This document shows, in pieces, positions 6,892 to 14,111 of a DNA stretch of 14,519 nucleotides (the stretch's first letter is position 1; the number at the start of each line of letters is the position of its first letter). The notes under the pieces are model-generated. The model was not told the DNA's origin and did not search any database. It worked only from the letters and a program-made list of their open reading frames with translations. The DNA is from an uncultured Ignavibacteriales bacterium. GTDB lineage: Bacteria; Bacteroidota; Ignavibacteria; Ignavibacteriales; Ignavibacteriaceae. Both the position numbers and the translations under genes were made by a program. The DNA lies in the NCBI GenBank assembly GCA_913053915.1, contig CAJXGP010000009.1, forward strand, positions 1 to 14,519. Direction: 5' to 3'.

Positions 6892-8436
6892 ATGAATTTT
6901 CTGGAAAAACAAGTTCATAAAAATGTACCTAATGTAATAAATGCTTTGCTGGGTAGTAGTATCTTAAGGAGAAAAGCTGCTGATTATGCAAGAAAGTACA
7001 TGTTTAAGGCGATTGTAGAAGAAGATAATGAGTATACCTGGAATATAAGATATGAAAGATATACTTTATTATCCAACTTAGTGGGTACTCTTGAAAAAGC
7101 ATTAACCAATAAAAATATTTCTTCTTCGGTCAGAAAAAAAATACTTAATGTTTTCATTGGAAGAATTTTTGTCGAATCCGATACAACTAACAGCAATGTT
7201 AAAAAGTTTATAAATGAATTCGGTCAGGAACCTCCCGGATTTATTACAATAAGTCCTGGTAAAAAATGCAATCTTAAGTGCACGGGTTGTTACGCTTCAA
7301 GCAGTGGTCAATTCACTGAAAAATTAGATTATGCTATTGTCGATAGAATAGTAAAAGAGAAAACCGAGTTATGGAATTCGTTTTTTACGGTAATTTCCGG
7401 TGGTGAACCGTTGCTTTGGAAATCGGATGGTAAAGATATATTGGATTTATGTCGCGAAAATCCTGATAATTATTTCCAGATGTATACAAACGGTACGTTG
7501 ATCAATAAAAAAATGGCGGAACGAATGGCTGAGGTAGGTAACTTAACTCCTGCTATTTCTGTGGAAGGCTTTGAAAAAGAAACCGATGAAAGACGCGGCA
7601 AAGGAGTTTTTAAGAAAATACTTGAAGCAATGGCTAATTTAAGAGAAGTAGGTGTACCTTTTGGGATATCTGTTACCGCAACTAGAAACAATGTTGAAAA
7701 AATTATTTCGGATGAATTTGTCGATTTTTTATATGGTCAACAAGGAGCAATTTATGGCTGGATATTTCAGTATATGCCAATCGGGCGAAGCCAAAGCCTT
7801 GATTTAATGGTTACACCTGAACAACGAAAATGGATGTTCGCAAAAGAAAAACATATTATTCACGACAGACATGTTTTTCTGCCCGACTTTTGGAACGGCG
7901 GTATCTTTTCCAGCGGTTGTCTGGCAGCCGGTAGAGCAGGTGGTTATATTTATATTGAATGGAATGGGAATATTACTCCTTGCGTATTTTATCCTTATTC
8001 GAAAAATAATATTAAGGAAATCTATGCAAATGGCGGCAACCTTAACGATGCTTTAAAATCTAATTTGATGGTAGGCATAAGAAAATGGCAAAATAATTAT
8101 GGCTACGGTAAATCGGGTAAAAATGTTAAGAATCTAATTGCTCCCTGTGGGATAAGAGACCATTATGAATTTACTAGAAAACATCTTGAAGCAACTAAAC
8201 CTATGCCGATAGATGAAAACGCAGCCGAAGCGGTTAAAGATCCTCTCTATTATAAAGGATTAACCGAATACAATAAAAAATTATTGGCTTTAACTGATGA
8301 TATTTGGCAAAAAGAATTTATCGGGAATAAAAAAAATAATCATGAAAATGATAATGTAAATAAAAATAACGGTAAAAATATTCCCAAAGAGAATAATGAA
8401 TCTCTTAAACTTGAAGAAGCGCTCAGTGAAAAATAG
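6892..8436 (+). CDS. Radical SAM protein with SPASM-like C-terminal region
   Basis: A 514-residue iron-sulfur enzyme expected to cleave S-adenosylmethionine reductively in the cytoplasm. The cluster motif CNLKCTGC gives Cys126, Cys130 and Cys133, preceded by FITISPGKK. ISGGEPLL (169-175) is the SAM-binding GGE motif. A C-terminal set of cysteines (SGCLAAG with Cys343, ITPCVFYPYS with Cys364, LIAPCGIRDH with Cys419) suggests an auxiliary cluster as in SPASM or twitch domains. An N-terminal extension of about 115 residues has no obvious motif. The last ~35 residues are Asn/Lys/Glu-rich and low-complexity, probably a disordered tail. The start follows AAGGAGG, the best ribosome binding site in the window, and a hairpin terminator follows, so it is probably a single-gene unit. 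No peptide precursor gene is seen next to it. Substrate unknown. Confidence 0.9.
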   Translation: MNFLEKQVHKNVPNVINALLGSSILRRKAADYARKYMFKAIVEEDNEYTWNIRYERYTLLSNLVGTLEKALTNKNISSSVRKKILNVFIGRIFVESDTTNSNVKKFINEFGQEPPGFITISPGKKCNLKCTGCYASSSGQFTEKLDYAIVDRIVKEKTELWNSFFTVISGGEPLLWKSDGKDILDLCRENPDNYFQMYTNGTLINKKMAERMAEVGNLTPAISVEGFEKETDERRGKGVFKKILEAMANLREVGVPFGISVTATRNNVEKIISDEFVDFLYGQQGAIYGWIFQYMPIGRSQSLDLMVTPEQRKWMFAKEKHIIHDRHVFLPDFWNGGIFSSGCLAAGRAGGYIYIEWNGNITPCVFYPYSKNNIKEIYANGGNLNDALKSNLMVGIRKWQNNYGYGKSGKNVKNLIAPCGIRDHYEFTRKHLEATKPMPIDENAAEAVKDPLYYKGLTEYNKKLLALTDDIWQKEFIGNKKNNHENDNVNKNNGKNIPKENNESLKLEEALSEK

Positions 8437-8458
8437 CGGTAAATTAATATCGGTAGTT

Positions 8459-8494
8459 TTGTAAGAAGAAAAGCTCAGGTTTTCCTTCTTACAA
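8459..8494 (+). terminator. Hairpin terminator after the radical SAM gene
   Basis: Ten perfect pairs, TTGTAAGAAG (8459-8468) with CTTCTTACAA (8485-8494). They extend inward by AAAA/TTTT with a single bulged C, leaving a seven-base loop GCTCAGG. The stem is AT-rich but long. The tail GCTTCATTTTA has only a modest T-run. It starts 22 bases after the stop codon. Confidence 0.7.
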
Positions 8495-8576
8495 GCTTCA
8501 TTTTATTGAAATAATATTATTAAAGATGTAAAAGTTTCTTACTGCTTTTTAACCGGTATTCCAAATGAGGTGTAGT

Positions 8577-9524
8577 ATGAAAGTCCTATTGAGAAACCCG
8601 GGCGTTTTAAATATCTATAGTAAATTGAAAACGAATATTTCTCCATTAGTGTATATTTATGTTGCATCCTTTGCTAAAGAGGGCGTGCCTAAAGTTCAAA
8701 TAATTGATTTAAATATTAACAAAAAAGTACTTGAAAAAACGGACCTTGATTCCTTTGATTTAATAGAAATTACTCCCAATATACCTCGCTATTTCAGAGA
8801 CTTGAAAATTACGGATGAAGTAAAAAAGTTCAATAAAACAAGCGTTGGGAAAGGTTATTATGTAACTTTTCTAAAGATAGAAGTATTGAATACAGGGATA
8901 GCAGATGTTATTGTTAAAGGCGAAGAGATATTTTTAAATTTGTTGGATTCATTAGAAAATAAATTTAATTTAAAAAATATACATGATATTTCCTTCATTG
9001 ACAATGGTAAATTTACTGGAAACGAAGATGTTTCACCTCCTCAAAATTTAGATTCTCTTTCGTTTCCTACCGGAGATTTATCATCCATTAATAAATACAA
9101 ATCTATCTTAAACGGCATAACGCAAATTTTTTTACCTGCAGAGGTTGTCCATATAACTGTTCTTTTTATGCTTCATCAAAATTTGGAGTATAAAACAGCC
9201 GGATGGAAGTGCAAAAAATATTGTAACCCAAATTGAATTATTGTATGATGAATATGGTTTTAAAGCGTTTGAATTTCTTAACGATAATTTTACACTATTA
9301 ACCTGATGGATATAATTTGGTGATGTTTTTTCCGCGTGGATACTATCGCCGAAATAGAAAATTTTACATTATTTTTTCAAGACTTTTTAATAAACCTAAT
9401 TATAACCGTAAAAACAAAAAACGAATTTGAAAATTTAATTTCGTGGATTCTATTTTATTTTAAATTTGGTTATTTATTCAGTTCGGTAAAGAAATACACA
9501 GGCATTCAAAAGCAATTTATATAG
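8577..9524 (+). pseudogene. Decayed B12-binding-domain-type radical SAM gene
   Basis: The frame from ATG 8577 (GAGG at 8567-8570 ahead) gives about 200 residues typical of the N-terminal half of B12-binding-domain radical SAM proteins: MKVLLRNPG, PLVYIYVASFAKEG, IADVIVKGEE and NLDSLSFPTGDLS. It then breaks down. At a T7 run (9127-9133) the sense moves to a second frame reading TCRGCPYNCSF, the start of the cluster motif. Near 9163-9169 it moves to a third frame reading CFIKIWSIKQPDG and then IVTQIELLYDEYGF and FLNDNFTLL, which stops at TGA 9304. Further frame pieces up to about 9524 (YYRRNRKFYIIFSRLF, then ENLISWILFYFKFG) may be the C-terminal tail, implying that most of the catalytic barrel is lost. 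At least two frameshifts plus a large deletion make it non-functional. It resembles the intact paralogue at 11076. The N-terminal call is firm; the extent beyond 9306 is uncertain. Confidence 0.75.
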
Positions 9525-9585
9525 TGTTGAAAAACCAAAGAATTATTGCCGCTGTGAACTATATCTTAAGATAGTCGAAAATACA

Positions 9586-10941
9586 ATGAAACTTTTAATT
9601 ATAAATAAAAATAAAAAAATTATTTTACGATTGGCTTTACCTATAATTGCCGGTTTATCGGTTCAAATGCTTTTATCTTTAGTTGATACAGCAATAATAG
9701 GCAGGTTATCCGATGCAAAGTATGCATTAGCTGCTTTGGGTATTGCTTTTTATGCCACTTGGGCGGTAATCAGTTTTTTCTCAAGTTTATCCACCGGCAC
9801 GCAGGTATTAATCTCAAGACATTTTGGAAGTAAAAAGTATGATGAATGTGGAAAGGTGTTGAACTCATCAATAATTATGGGATTGGTAATGGGTCTGATA
9901 GTTGCCGTTTTGGTTGTTAAATATTCCTTGAATATCGCTAATTTATTTGCCGTGGATAAAACCGTAGGCAAATATGCCGCCGGTTACTTGTTTTACCGTT
10001 TTATGGGTTTGCCCTTCTTTCTTATTTCTGTTGCATACAGAGGTTTCTACTTTGGAATAGGTAAAACAAAAATTTTCATGATAGCAGGCACTTTTGCAAA
10101 TTTAGCAAATATCTTTCTGGATTATTCATTAGTTTATGGCTCTTTTGGCTTTCCTCGGATGGGATTAGCGGGTGCAGGTTTGGGCTCGGCTATTGCAACT
10201 ATGCTTGAAACTTCTGTGTACGTTGTAGTAAGCTTTATGAAAAGTTATAGGACAAAGTATTCGTTATTTAAGAGACTAAGTTTTGATAAAACTATTGCGA
10301 AAGCTATTGTTAAAATCTCTTTGCCCGTTTCGTTCCAAAGTATTTTTACTATGACCGGTTTCTTGATATTTATCTCAATAATAGGATTGATGGGAACCGC
10401 ATCGCAAGCAGCAAGCCAGGTTGTACTGTCTGCATTGTTTTTATCTTTCATGCCGTCAATGGGCTTTGGAATAGCTGCCCAAACGTTAGTCGGAAATCAA
10501 TTAGGGGAGAAAAATATTAAAGCTGCTAAGAAATGGGGATTGGAAACAAGTAAAATTTCTACTGCTTATACTTTTTTATTGGGGTTGATTTTTGTCCTAT
10601 TCCCACATTTTGTCGTATCAATTTTAACAACTAATTCTAAAATAATTGATATCGCAATTCCTGTTTTGCAGATTGCCGGTTTTGCCCAAATATTCTTTGG
10701 AATAGGTCTCGTCCTTGAATACGGATTACTTGCCGCCGGTGAGTCTGTTTTTGTTATGATTGCTGATGTAACAATAAACTGGTTCATCTTTGTCCCTTTA
10801 GCATATTTGTTGGGGATAGTATTTAAATTTGGTTTATTAGGTATCTGGACGGCAATGCCGTTTTACACGAGCTTATATGCACTTGTTATTTTTTTGAAGT
10901 TTAATTCAAAGGTAGCTATGAAAAAAGTTATAAAATATTAA
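9586..10941 (+). CDS. MATE family efflux transporter
   Basis: A 451-residue inner-membrane protein with about twelve hydrophobic segments in two halves, the length and layout of MATE exporters. These use a proton or sodium gradient to expel cationic drugs, metabolites or natural products. Family-like motifs include LALPIIAGLSVQMLLSLVDT, TAIIGRLSDAKYALAALGI and the second-half counterpart beginning LPVSFQSIFTMTGF, with AAQTLVGNQLGEKN. The ATG at 9586 has no clear Shine-Dalgarno, but the N-terminus is normal for the family. It lies between a decayed and an intact B12-type radical SAM gene, all in the same direction, which might mean export of a product of such enzymes. Substrate cannot be deduced. 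Confidence 0.93.
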   Translation: MKLLIINKNKKIILRLALPIIAGLSVQMLLSLVDTAIIGRLSDAKYALAALGIAFYATWAVISFFSSLSTGTQVLISRHFGSKKYDECGKVLNSSIIMGLVMGLIVAVLVVKYSLNIANLFAVDKTVGKYAAGYLFYRFMGLPFFLISVAYRGFYFGIGKTKIFMIAGTFANLANIFLDYSLVYGSFGFPRMGLAGAGLGSAIATMLETSVYVVVSFMKSYRTKYSLFKRLSFDKTIAKAIVKISLPVSFQSIFTMTGFLIFISIIGLMGTASQAASQVVLSALFLSFMPSMGFGIAAQTLVGNQLGEKNIKAAKKWGLETSKISTAYTFLLGLIFVLFPHFVVSILTTNSKIIDIAIPVLQIAGFAQIFFGIGLVLEYGLLAAGESVFVMIADVTINWFIFVPLAYLLGIVFKFGLLGIWTAMPFYTSLYALVIFLKFNSKVAMKKVIKY

Positions 10942-10950
10942 GGAACTGCA

Positions 10951-11010
10951 ATGAAGCGAAATAAATTAAATTTGATCATTTCGTACAGGTGCTTTATATG
11001 TGTCTGTTAA
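10951..11010 (+). CDS. Tiny cysteine-containing ORF after the transporter
   Basis: A 19-codon frame, peptide MKRNKLNLIISYRCFICVC. A Shine-Dalgarno AAGGA overlaps the stop codon of the transporter gene about seven bases ahead. Initiation looks feasible by coupling, but there is no similarity to anything I know. It could be a leader peptide, the start of a lost gene, or chance. A second short frame (11013-11063, MKLRFKRMWENNIQQN) follows and ends just before the next gene. Confidence 0.2.
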   Translation: MKRNKLNLIISYRCFICVC

Positions 11011-11075
11011 TTATGAAATTAAGATTTAAAAGAATGTGGGAGAATAATATTCAACAAAACTAGAAAGGCTCCGTT

Positions 11076-12464
11076 ATGAATGTATTATTAGTCTCTCCGT
11101 ATAGAGGTGCTATTTTCGAATATTCCGGGGTTAGAATCCAACCTCTCGGTGTCTCTTATATTGGCTCCGTACTAAAAGCGGCAGAGCATAACGTTCAAAT
11201 AGAATTGTTGGAAAATTTGGACTCAGTGCCTGATTTTACAGGTGCCGACGTAGTAGGAATTTCTTGTAATACGGTACAGTTCAAGCCTGGGCTTAAAGTT
11301 GCAAAAGCAGCTAAAGAGCAAGGGAAAATAGTAATAATGGGAGGACCACATCCTACCGGCAGTCCGATAGAAACTTTAAAGAGCGGTTATGTAGATTATG
11401 CTGTTCATGCGGAAGGCGAAGTAACAATGATTGAATTGTTAGACGGAATAAAATCGGGAAAAAACTTCGATCCTAGTAAAGTTTTAGGTATTTCATGGAT
11501 AGATAAGGAATCGGGAACTATTGTTAATAATCCTAAACGCTTGCTTATTCAAAATTTAAATAACGTTCCTTTTCCTCTCCGGGAAGCAAATTGGAAATAC
11601 GGAAAGGATAGTAAATTAGTTTCTAAAAAAATTATTGAATATCCGTTAATAACTACAAGGGGCTGCCCTTATGGTTGTAGTTTTTGTGATGTTCATCTTC
11701 TTTCCGGAAAGCGTTTTCGTACACGCTCGATTGAAAATACCGTAAGAGAAATTGAGGAAATTATCACTAAATATAGTGCCGAACGTATCTTGATTATTGA
11801 TGATATAATTAATTTTAAAAATGAAAGATTAATTGAATTGTTTGAAACTTTAATAAAAAGAGATTTACCTGTTGTCCGGTGGGTTATGGGAAGATCAGAC
11901 CACCTTGTTAAAAAACCGGAAACAGCCGAAATTATGGCTAAAGCAGGAGTGCGTCAAATGTTCATTGGAATCGAAAGCCCAAACGAACGGATTCTCAAAG
12001 CATATAAAAAAGGCGGTAAGGCTTCCTTAGATTATTCCATAAAAGCTGTGGAATTGTTGAAGCAAAACGATATTGAAACTTGGGGTGCTTTTCTTATGGG
12101 TGAACCTTCAGAAACGGAAGAAGATATTAAAAACACTATCGAATTTGCGAAATTTATTAATCCGGGAATCGCTCAATTTTCAATATTAACTCCTTATCCC
12201 GGCACAGATCTGTGGTTTGATGTTGAATCGAAAATTATAACAAAAGATTGGAACAAATATGATGCGATGCATTCGGTTTTTAAAACGGAAAATTTTGGAC
12301 CTGAAGAACTGGAACAAATCCTGAGAAAGGCATATATGGATTTCTATAGACAACCTAAAAGAATTCTAAAGGAAATATTTAAAGGAGAACATTACGGAAG
12401 ACCTAATTTGAAAAAGATTTTCGAAATCTTAAAAGCATTAAAAATAGTTTTTCAACATGCCTAA
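11076..12464 (+). CDS. B12-binding-domain-type radical SAM protein (BchE/HpnJ-like architecture)
   Basis: A 462-residue cytoplasmic iron-sulfur enzyme. Residues 1-150 form the cobalamin-binding-type Rossmann domain: MNVLLVSPYRG, PLGVSYIGSVLK, VVGISCNTVQFKPG, IVIMGGPHPTGSP and YAVHAEGE. It lacks a DxHxxG cobalt-ligand motif, as many members of this group do. Residues about 185-430 form the radical SAM barrel with TTRGCPYGCSFCDVH (Cys197, Cys201, Cys204), ILIIDDIINFKNERL, GVRQMFIGIESPNERIL, TWGAFLMGEPSETEEDI and a C-terminal FSILTPYPGTDLW. Relatives include anaerobic Mg-protoporphyrin ester cyclase and hopanoid and fosfomycin pathway enzymes, so the reaction cannot be fixed by similarity. The start follows GAAAGG at 11063-11068, seven bases before the ATG. 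The gene follows the MATE transporter with a 134-base gap, so cotranscription is possible. Confidence 0.92.
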   Translation: MNVLLVSPYRGAIFEYSGVRIQPLGVSYIGSVLKAAEHNVQIELLENLDSVPDFTGADVVGISCNTVQFKPGLKVAKAAKEQGKIVIMGGPHPTGSPIETLKSGYVDYAVHAEGEVTMIELLDGIKSGKNFDPSKVLGISWIDKESGTIVNNPKRLLIQNLNNVPFPLREANWKYGKDSKLVSKKIIEYPLITTRGCPYGCSFCDVHLLSGKRFRTRSIENTVREIEEIITKYSAERILIIDDIINFKNERLIELFETLIKRDLPVVRWVMGRSDHLVKKPETAEIMAKAGVRQMFIGIESPNERILKAYKKGGKASLDYSIKAVELLKQNDIETWGAFLMGEPSETEEDIKNTIEFAKFINPGIAQFSILTPYPGTDLWFDVESKIITKDWNKYDAMHSVFKTENFGPEELEQILRKAYMDFYRQPKRILKEIFKGEHYGRPNLKKIFEILKALKIVFQHA

Positions 12465-12666
12465 AAATAACTTCGGTGACAGTATAAAACTAAAAAAAAC
12501 CGGCTTTATTTAATTGTTAACAACGCGAACGGTATTTAAAATAGGGATGAAATTTTATAGAAAGTGTTAAAAATAGGAAACATAGTCGAAAGTTCAATTA
12601 TTAAAAGCGAAATTATATTAAAATTAAAAATTGTTGGTATAAATAAAATAATCGAGAGGATATAAA

Positions 12667-13142
12667 ATGAAAGTAAAAGATATAATGAGTAAAAAATTTA
12701 TTACGGTGGATATAGAAGCACAATTAAAAAAAGTTTTAACAATTTTATCAAGTAATCGGATTGATTTTGCTATCGTTACAAATAATAACAATAAAATTGA
12801 CCTTATCGGACTTGTTTCATTTTTTATTTCCCAATTACAACGAAATTCGTAAACATGGTGAATATCTTTTTGATCCCGAGTCCGTAAGAAAAAGAATGAA
12901 TGAAAGAAGTGGAATTCACGTAAAAAAAAATAATGACAAAATTTCCGGAAATAGTAAATGAAGAGTTATCTGTTATTGAAGCGGCGGCAATACTTAAGGC
13001 ATTTAAAATTAAACAACTTCCGGTTGTTAATAATGGAAATGTTACCGGCATAATTACAATAAAAAATCTTTTGAATAATCTCGTTTTGAATAACCTCAAT
13101 TTGAGTAGGAATCAAACCGGGAAGTTAGTATTGAAAAGTTGA
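12667..13142 (+). pseudogene. CBS-domain-pair protein broken by two frameshifts
   Basis: Three overlapping frames together read as one ~158-residue Bateman (CBS pair) protein of the kind that senses adenine nucleotides. Frame one (12667-12852) gives MKVKDIMSKKFITVDIEA, then RIDFAIVTNN and LIGLVS. Frame two continues at about 12803 with LSDLFHFLFPNYNEIRK, EYLFDPESVRKRMNERSG and IHVK. Frame three continues after an A9 run (12922-12930) with MTKFPEIVNEELSVIEAAA, FKIKQLPVVNNGNVTGII and TIKNLLNNL. The same bases 12803-12819 read LIGLVS in one frame and LSDLF in the next, which are consecutive pieces of a normal CBS domain. The second shift needs only one extra A. RBS GAGAGGA (12653-12659 region) precedes the ATG. 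It is either a pseudogene or an intact gene with sequence errors. Confidence 0.8.
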
Positions 13143-13279
13143 AAAATTACTAGTTTGTTAAATGGATATTTATGTTCTTAAAATATTTTCTGTACATATA
13201 GAGGTAAAGTCTTATATTATAATATCAGTCACAGTATGCTAATTTAATAATCATTAAGTTAACCGATAGGAGATAAGTC

Positions 13280-13591
13280 ATGGCTATAATTAGAAAATAT
13301 ATTAAAAATAAAAACACCTACAAAATCACATTTACACTACCGGATTATTTAGAGAAAGCATTTGACAGTGCAAGTGTTGTCGGTGATTTTAATAATTGGG
13401 ATTCCGAAGTAAATAAGATGAAAAAAAATAAGAGAACCGGATTGTATTCTACCATAGTGGAATTGGAGGCAGGTAGAGAATATAGATTCAGATATGTTGT
13501 AAACGGGAACATTTGGTTAAATGATCCTGATGCGGATATGTTTGAACCTACCTCTTTCGGTGATTCGGAAAATTGTGTTTTGCTTTTATAA
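13280..13591 (+). CDS. Stand-alone glycogen-binding domain protein (CBM48 / AMPK-beta-like)
   Basis: A 103-residue protein consisting almost only of one early-set carbohydrate-binding domain. Motifs are VTFTLP-like KITFTLPDYLEKA, SASVVGDFNNWD (residues 30-41), MKKNKRTGLYSTIVELEAG, YRFRYVVNGNIWLNDPDAD and the end GDSENCVLLL. The two tryptophans that stack on glucose in AMPK-beta and CBM48 domains appear kept as Trp40 and Trp79, followed by the typical NDP. It probably binds glycogen or a related alpha-glucan in the cytoplasm, or acts as a regulatory partner; no catalytic domain is present. AGGAGA at 13268-13273 is well placed. A TATAAT inside a perfect 12-base AT palindrome lies at 13214-13225. 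Directly upstream is a broken CBS gene, the other half of an AMPK-like nucleotide-plus-glycogen sensing pair. Confidence 0.88.
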   Translation: MAIIRKYIKNKNTYKITFTLPDYLEKAFDSASVVGDFNNWDSEVNKMKKNKRTGLYSTIVELEAGREYRFRYVVNGNIWLNDPDADMFEPTSFGDSENCVLLL

Positions 13592-13604
13592 AGCAATAAA
13601 TGTC

Positions 13605-13629
13605 TAACTCAAATTGAACAGTTGAGTTA
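13605..13629 (+). terminator. Hairpin after the glycogen-binding gene
   Basis: An eight-base perfect stem, TAACTCAA (13605-13612) with TTGAGTTA (13622-13629), with a nine-base loop, 13 bases after the stop codon. The tail is AACCCGGTATTATTTTTG, so the T-run is displaced. It is a plausible weak terminator. Its left arm can also pair with a distant repeat at 13729-13740. Confidence 0.5.
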
Positions 13630-13740
13630 AACCCGGTATTATTTTTGAAATCCATACAGGTTTATTTCACTTTTAATAACTTTGATGGATTATAAAATGC
13701 ATTAAAAACAGATGCCTTTTCTCGATAGTCAATTTGAGTT
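13606..13740 (+). repeat. Perfect 12-base inverted repeat with long spacer and T-run
   Basis: AACTCAAATTGA (13606-13617) is the exact reverse complement of TCAATTTGAGTT (13729-13740), 111 bases apart. The right arm is followed at once by TTTTAA and then a run of nine T (13747-13755). The left arm overlaps the local hairpin at 13605-13629, so the two pairings exclude each other. It could be a control element ahead of the gene at 13788, or a pair of operator half-sites. Confidence 0.4.
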
Positions 13741-13787
13741 TTTTAATTTTTTTTTCTTAAATTCCTATAATAAAATTAAAGGTTTTA

Positions 13788-14051
13788 ATGCTAAAAAGAA
13801 TTCTTTTACCGCTCGAAAATTCTCCCTATTCTATTGCCGTGATAGAATATTCCTGCTTTATTGCAAAAAGACAGGATGCTGAAGTAACGGGATGTATTTT
13901 CATTGATATTGATAAAGTGGATTCATCGTTAGGTAGCTTAAACCCCGATTTAACTATCAAGTGGGCTAAAGATATTCAAAACGATATTATCGGCAGTGTT
14001 ACAAGAAAATTAATTACCGAGGCAAATAGACCGTTATTTATCGGCATTTGA
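13788..14051 (+). pseudogene. UspA-type universal stress protein with large in-frame internal deletion
   Basis: The 87-residue frame begins like a universal stress protein (MLKRILLPLENSPYS, VIEYSCFIAKRQDAEVTG, FIDID) and ends like one (IIGSVTRKLITEANRPLFIGI, the usual GSxTxxLI...PLFI closing strand). The middle of the fold is missing: a single UspA domain is about 140-150 residues and the tandem type common in related bacteria about 270-290. The join is near residues 55-67. An RBS-like AAAGG (13775-13780 region) precedes the ATG. The missing segment would include the nucleotide-binding loop of a complete domain, so it is probably a remnant, though the frame is still open and could be translated as a mini-protein. 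It stands between the glycogen-binding gene and another radical SAM gene. Confidence 0.7.
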
Positions 14052-14111
14052 ATTTTCTCTATAAATAGAAATTTAAATAATTATAAGAAATAATAATCGT
14101 ATGGAGTTACA

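Noticed and set aside
8565..8576. Earlier ATG for the decayed radical SAM gene
   Set aside because: GAGG at 8567-8570 points to the ATG at 8577, and family proteins begin MKVLL.
9336..9524. Separate 62-residue hydrophobic gene
   Set aside because: No ribosome binding site or family; better read as a frame-shifted tail of the decayed radical SAM gene.
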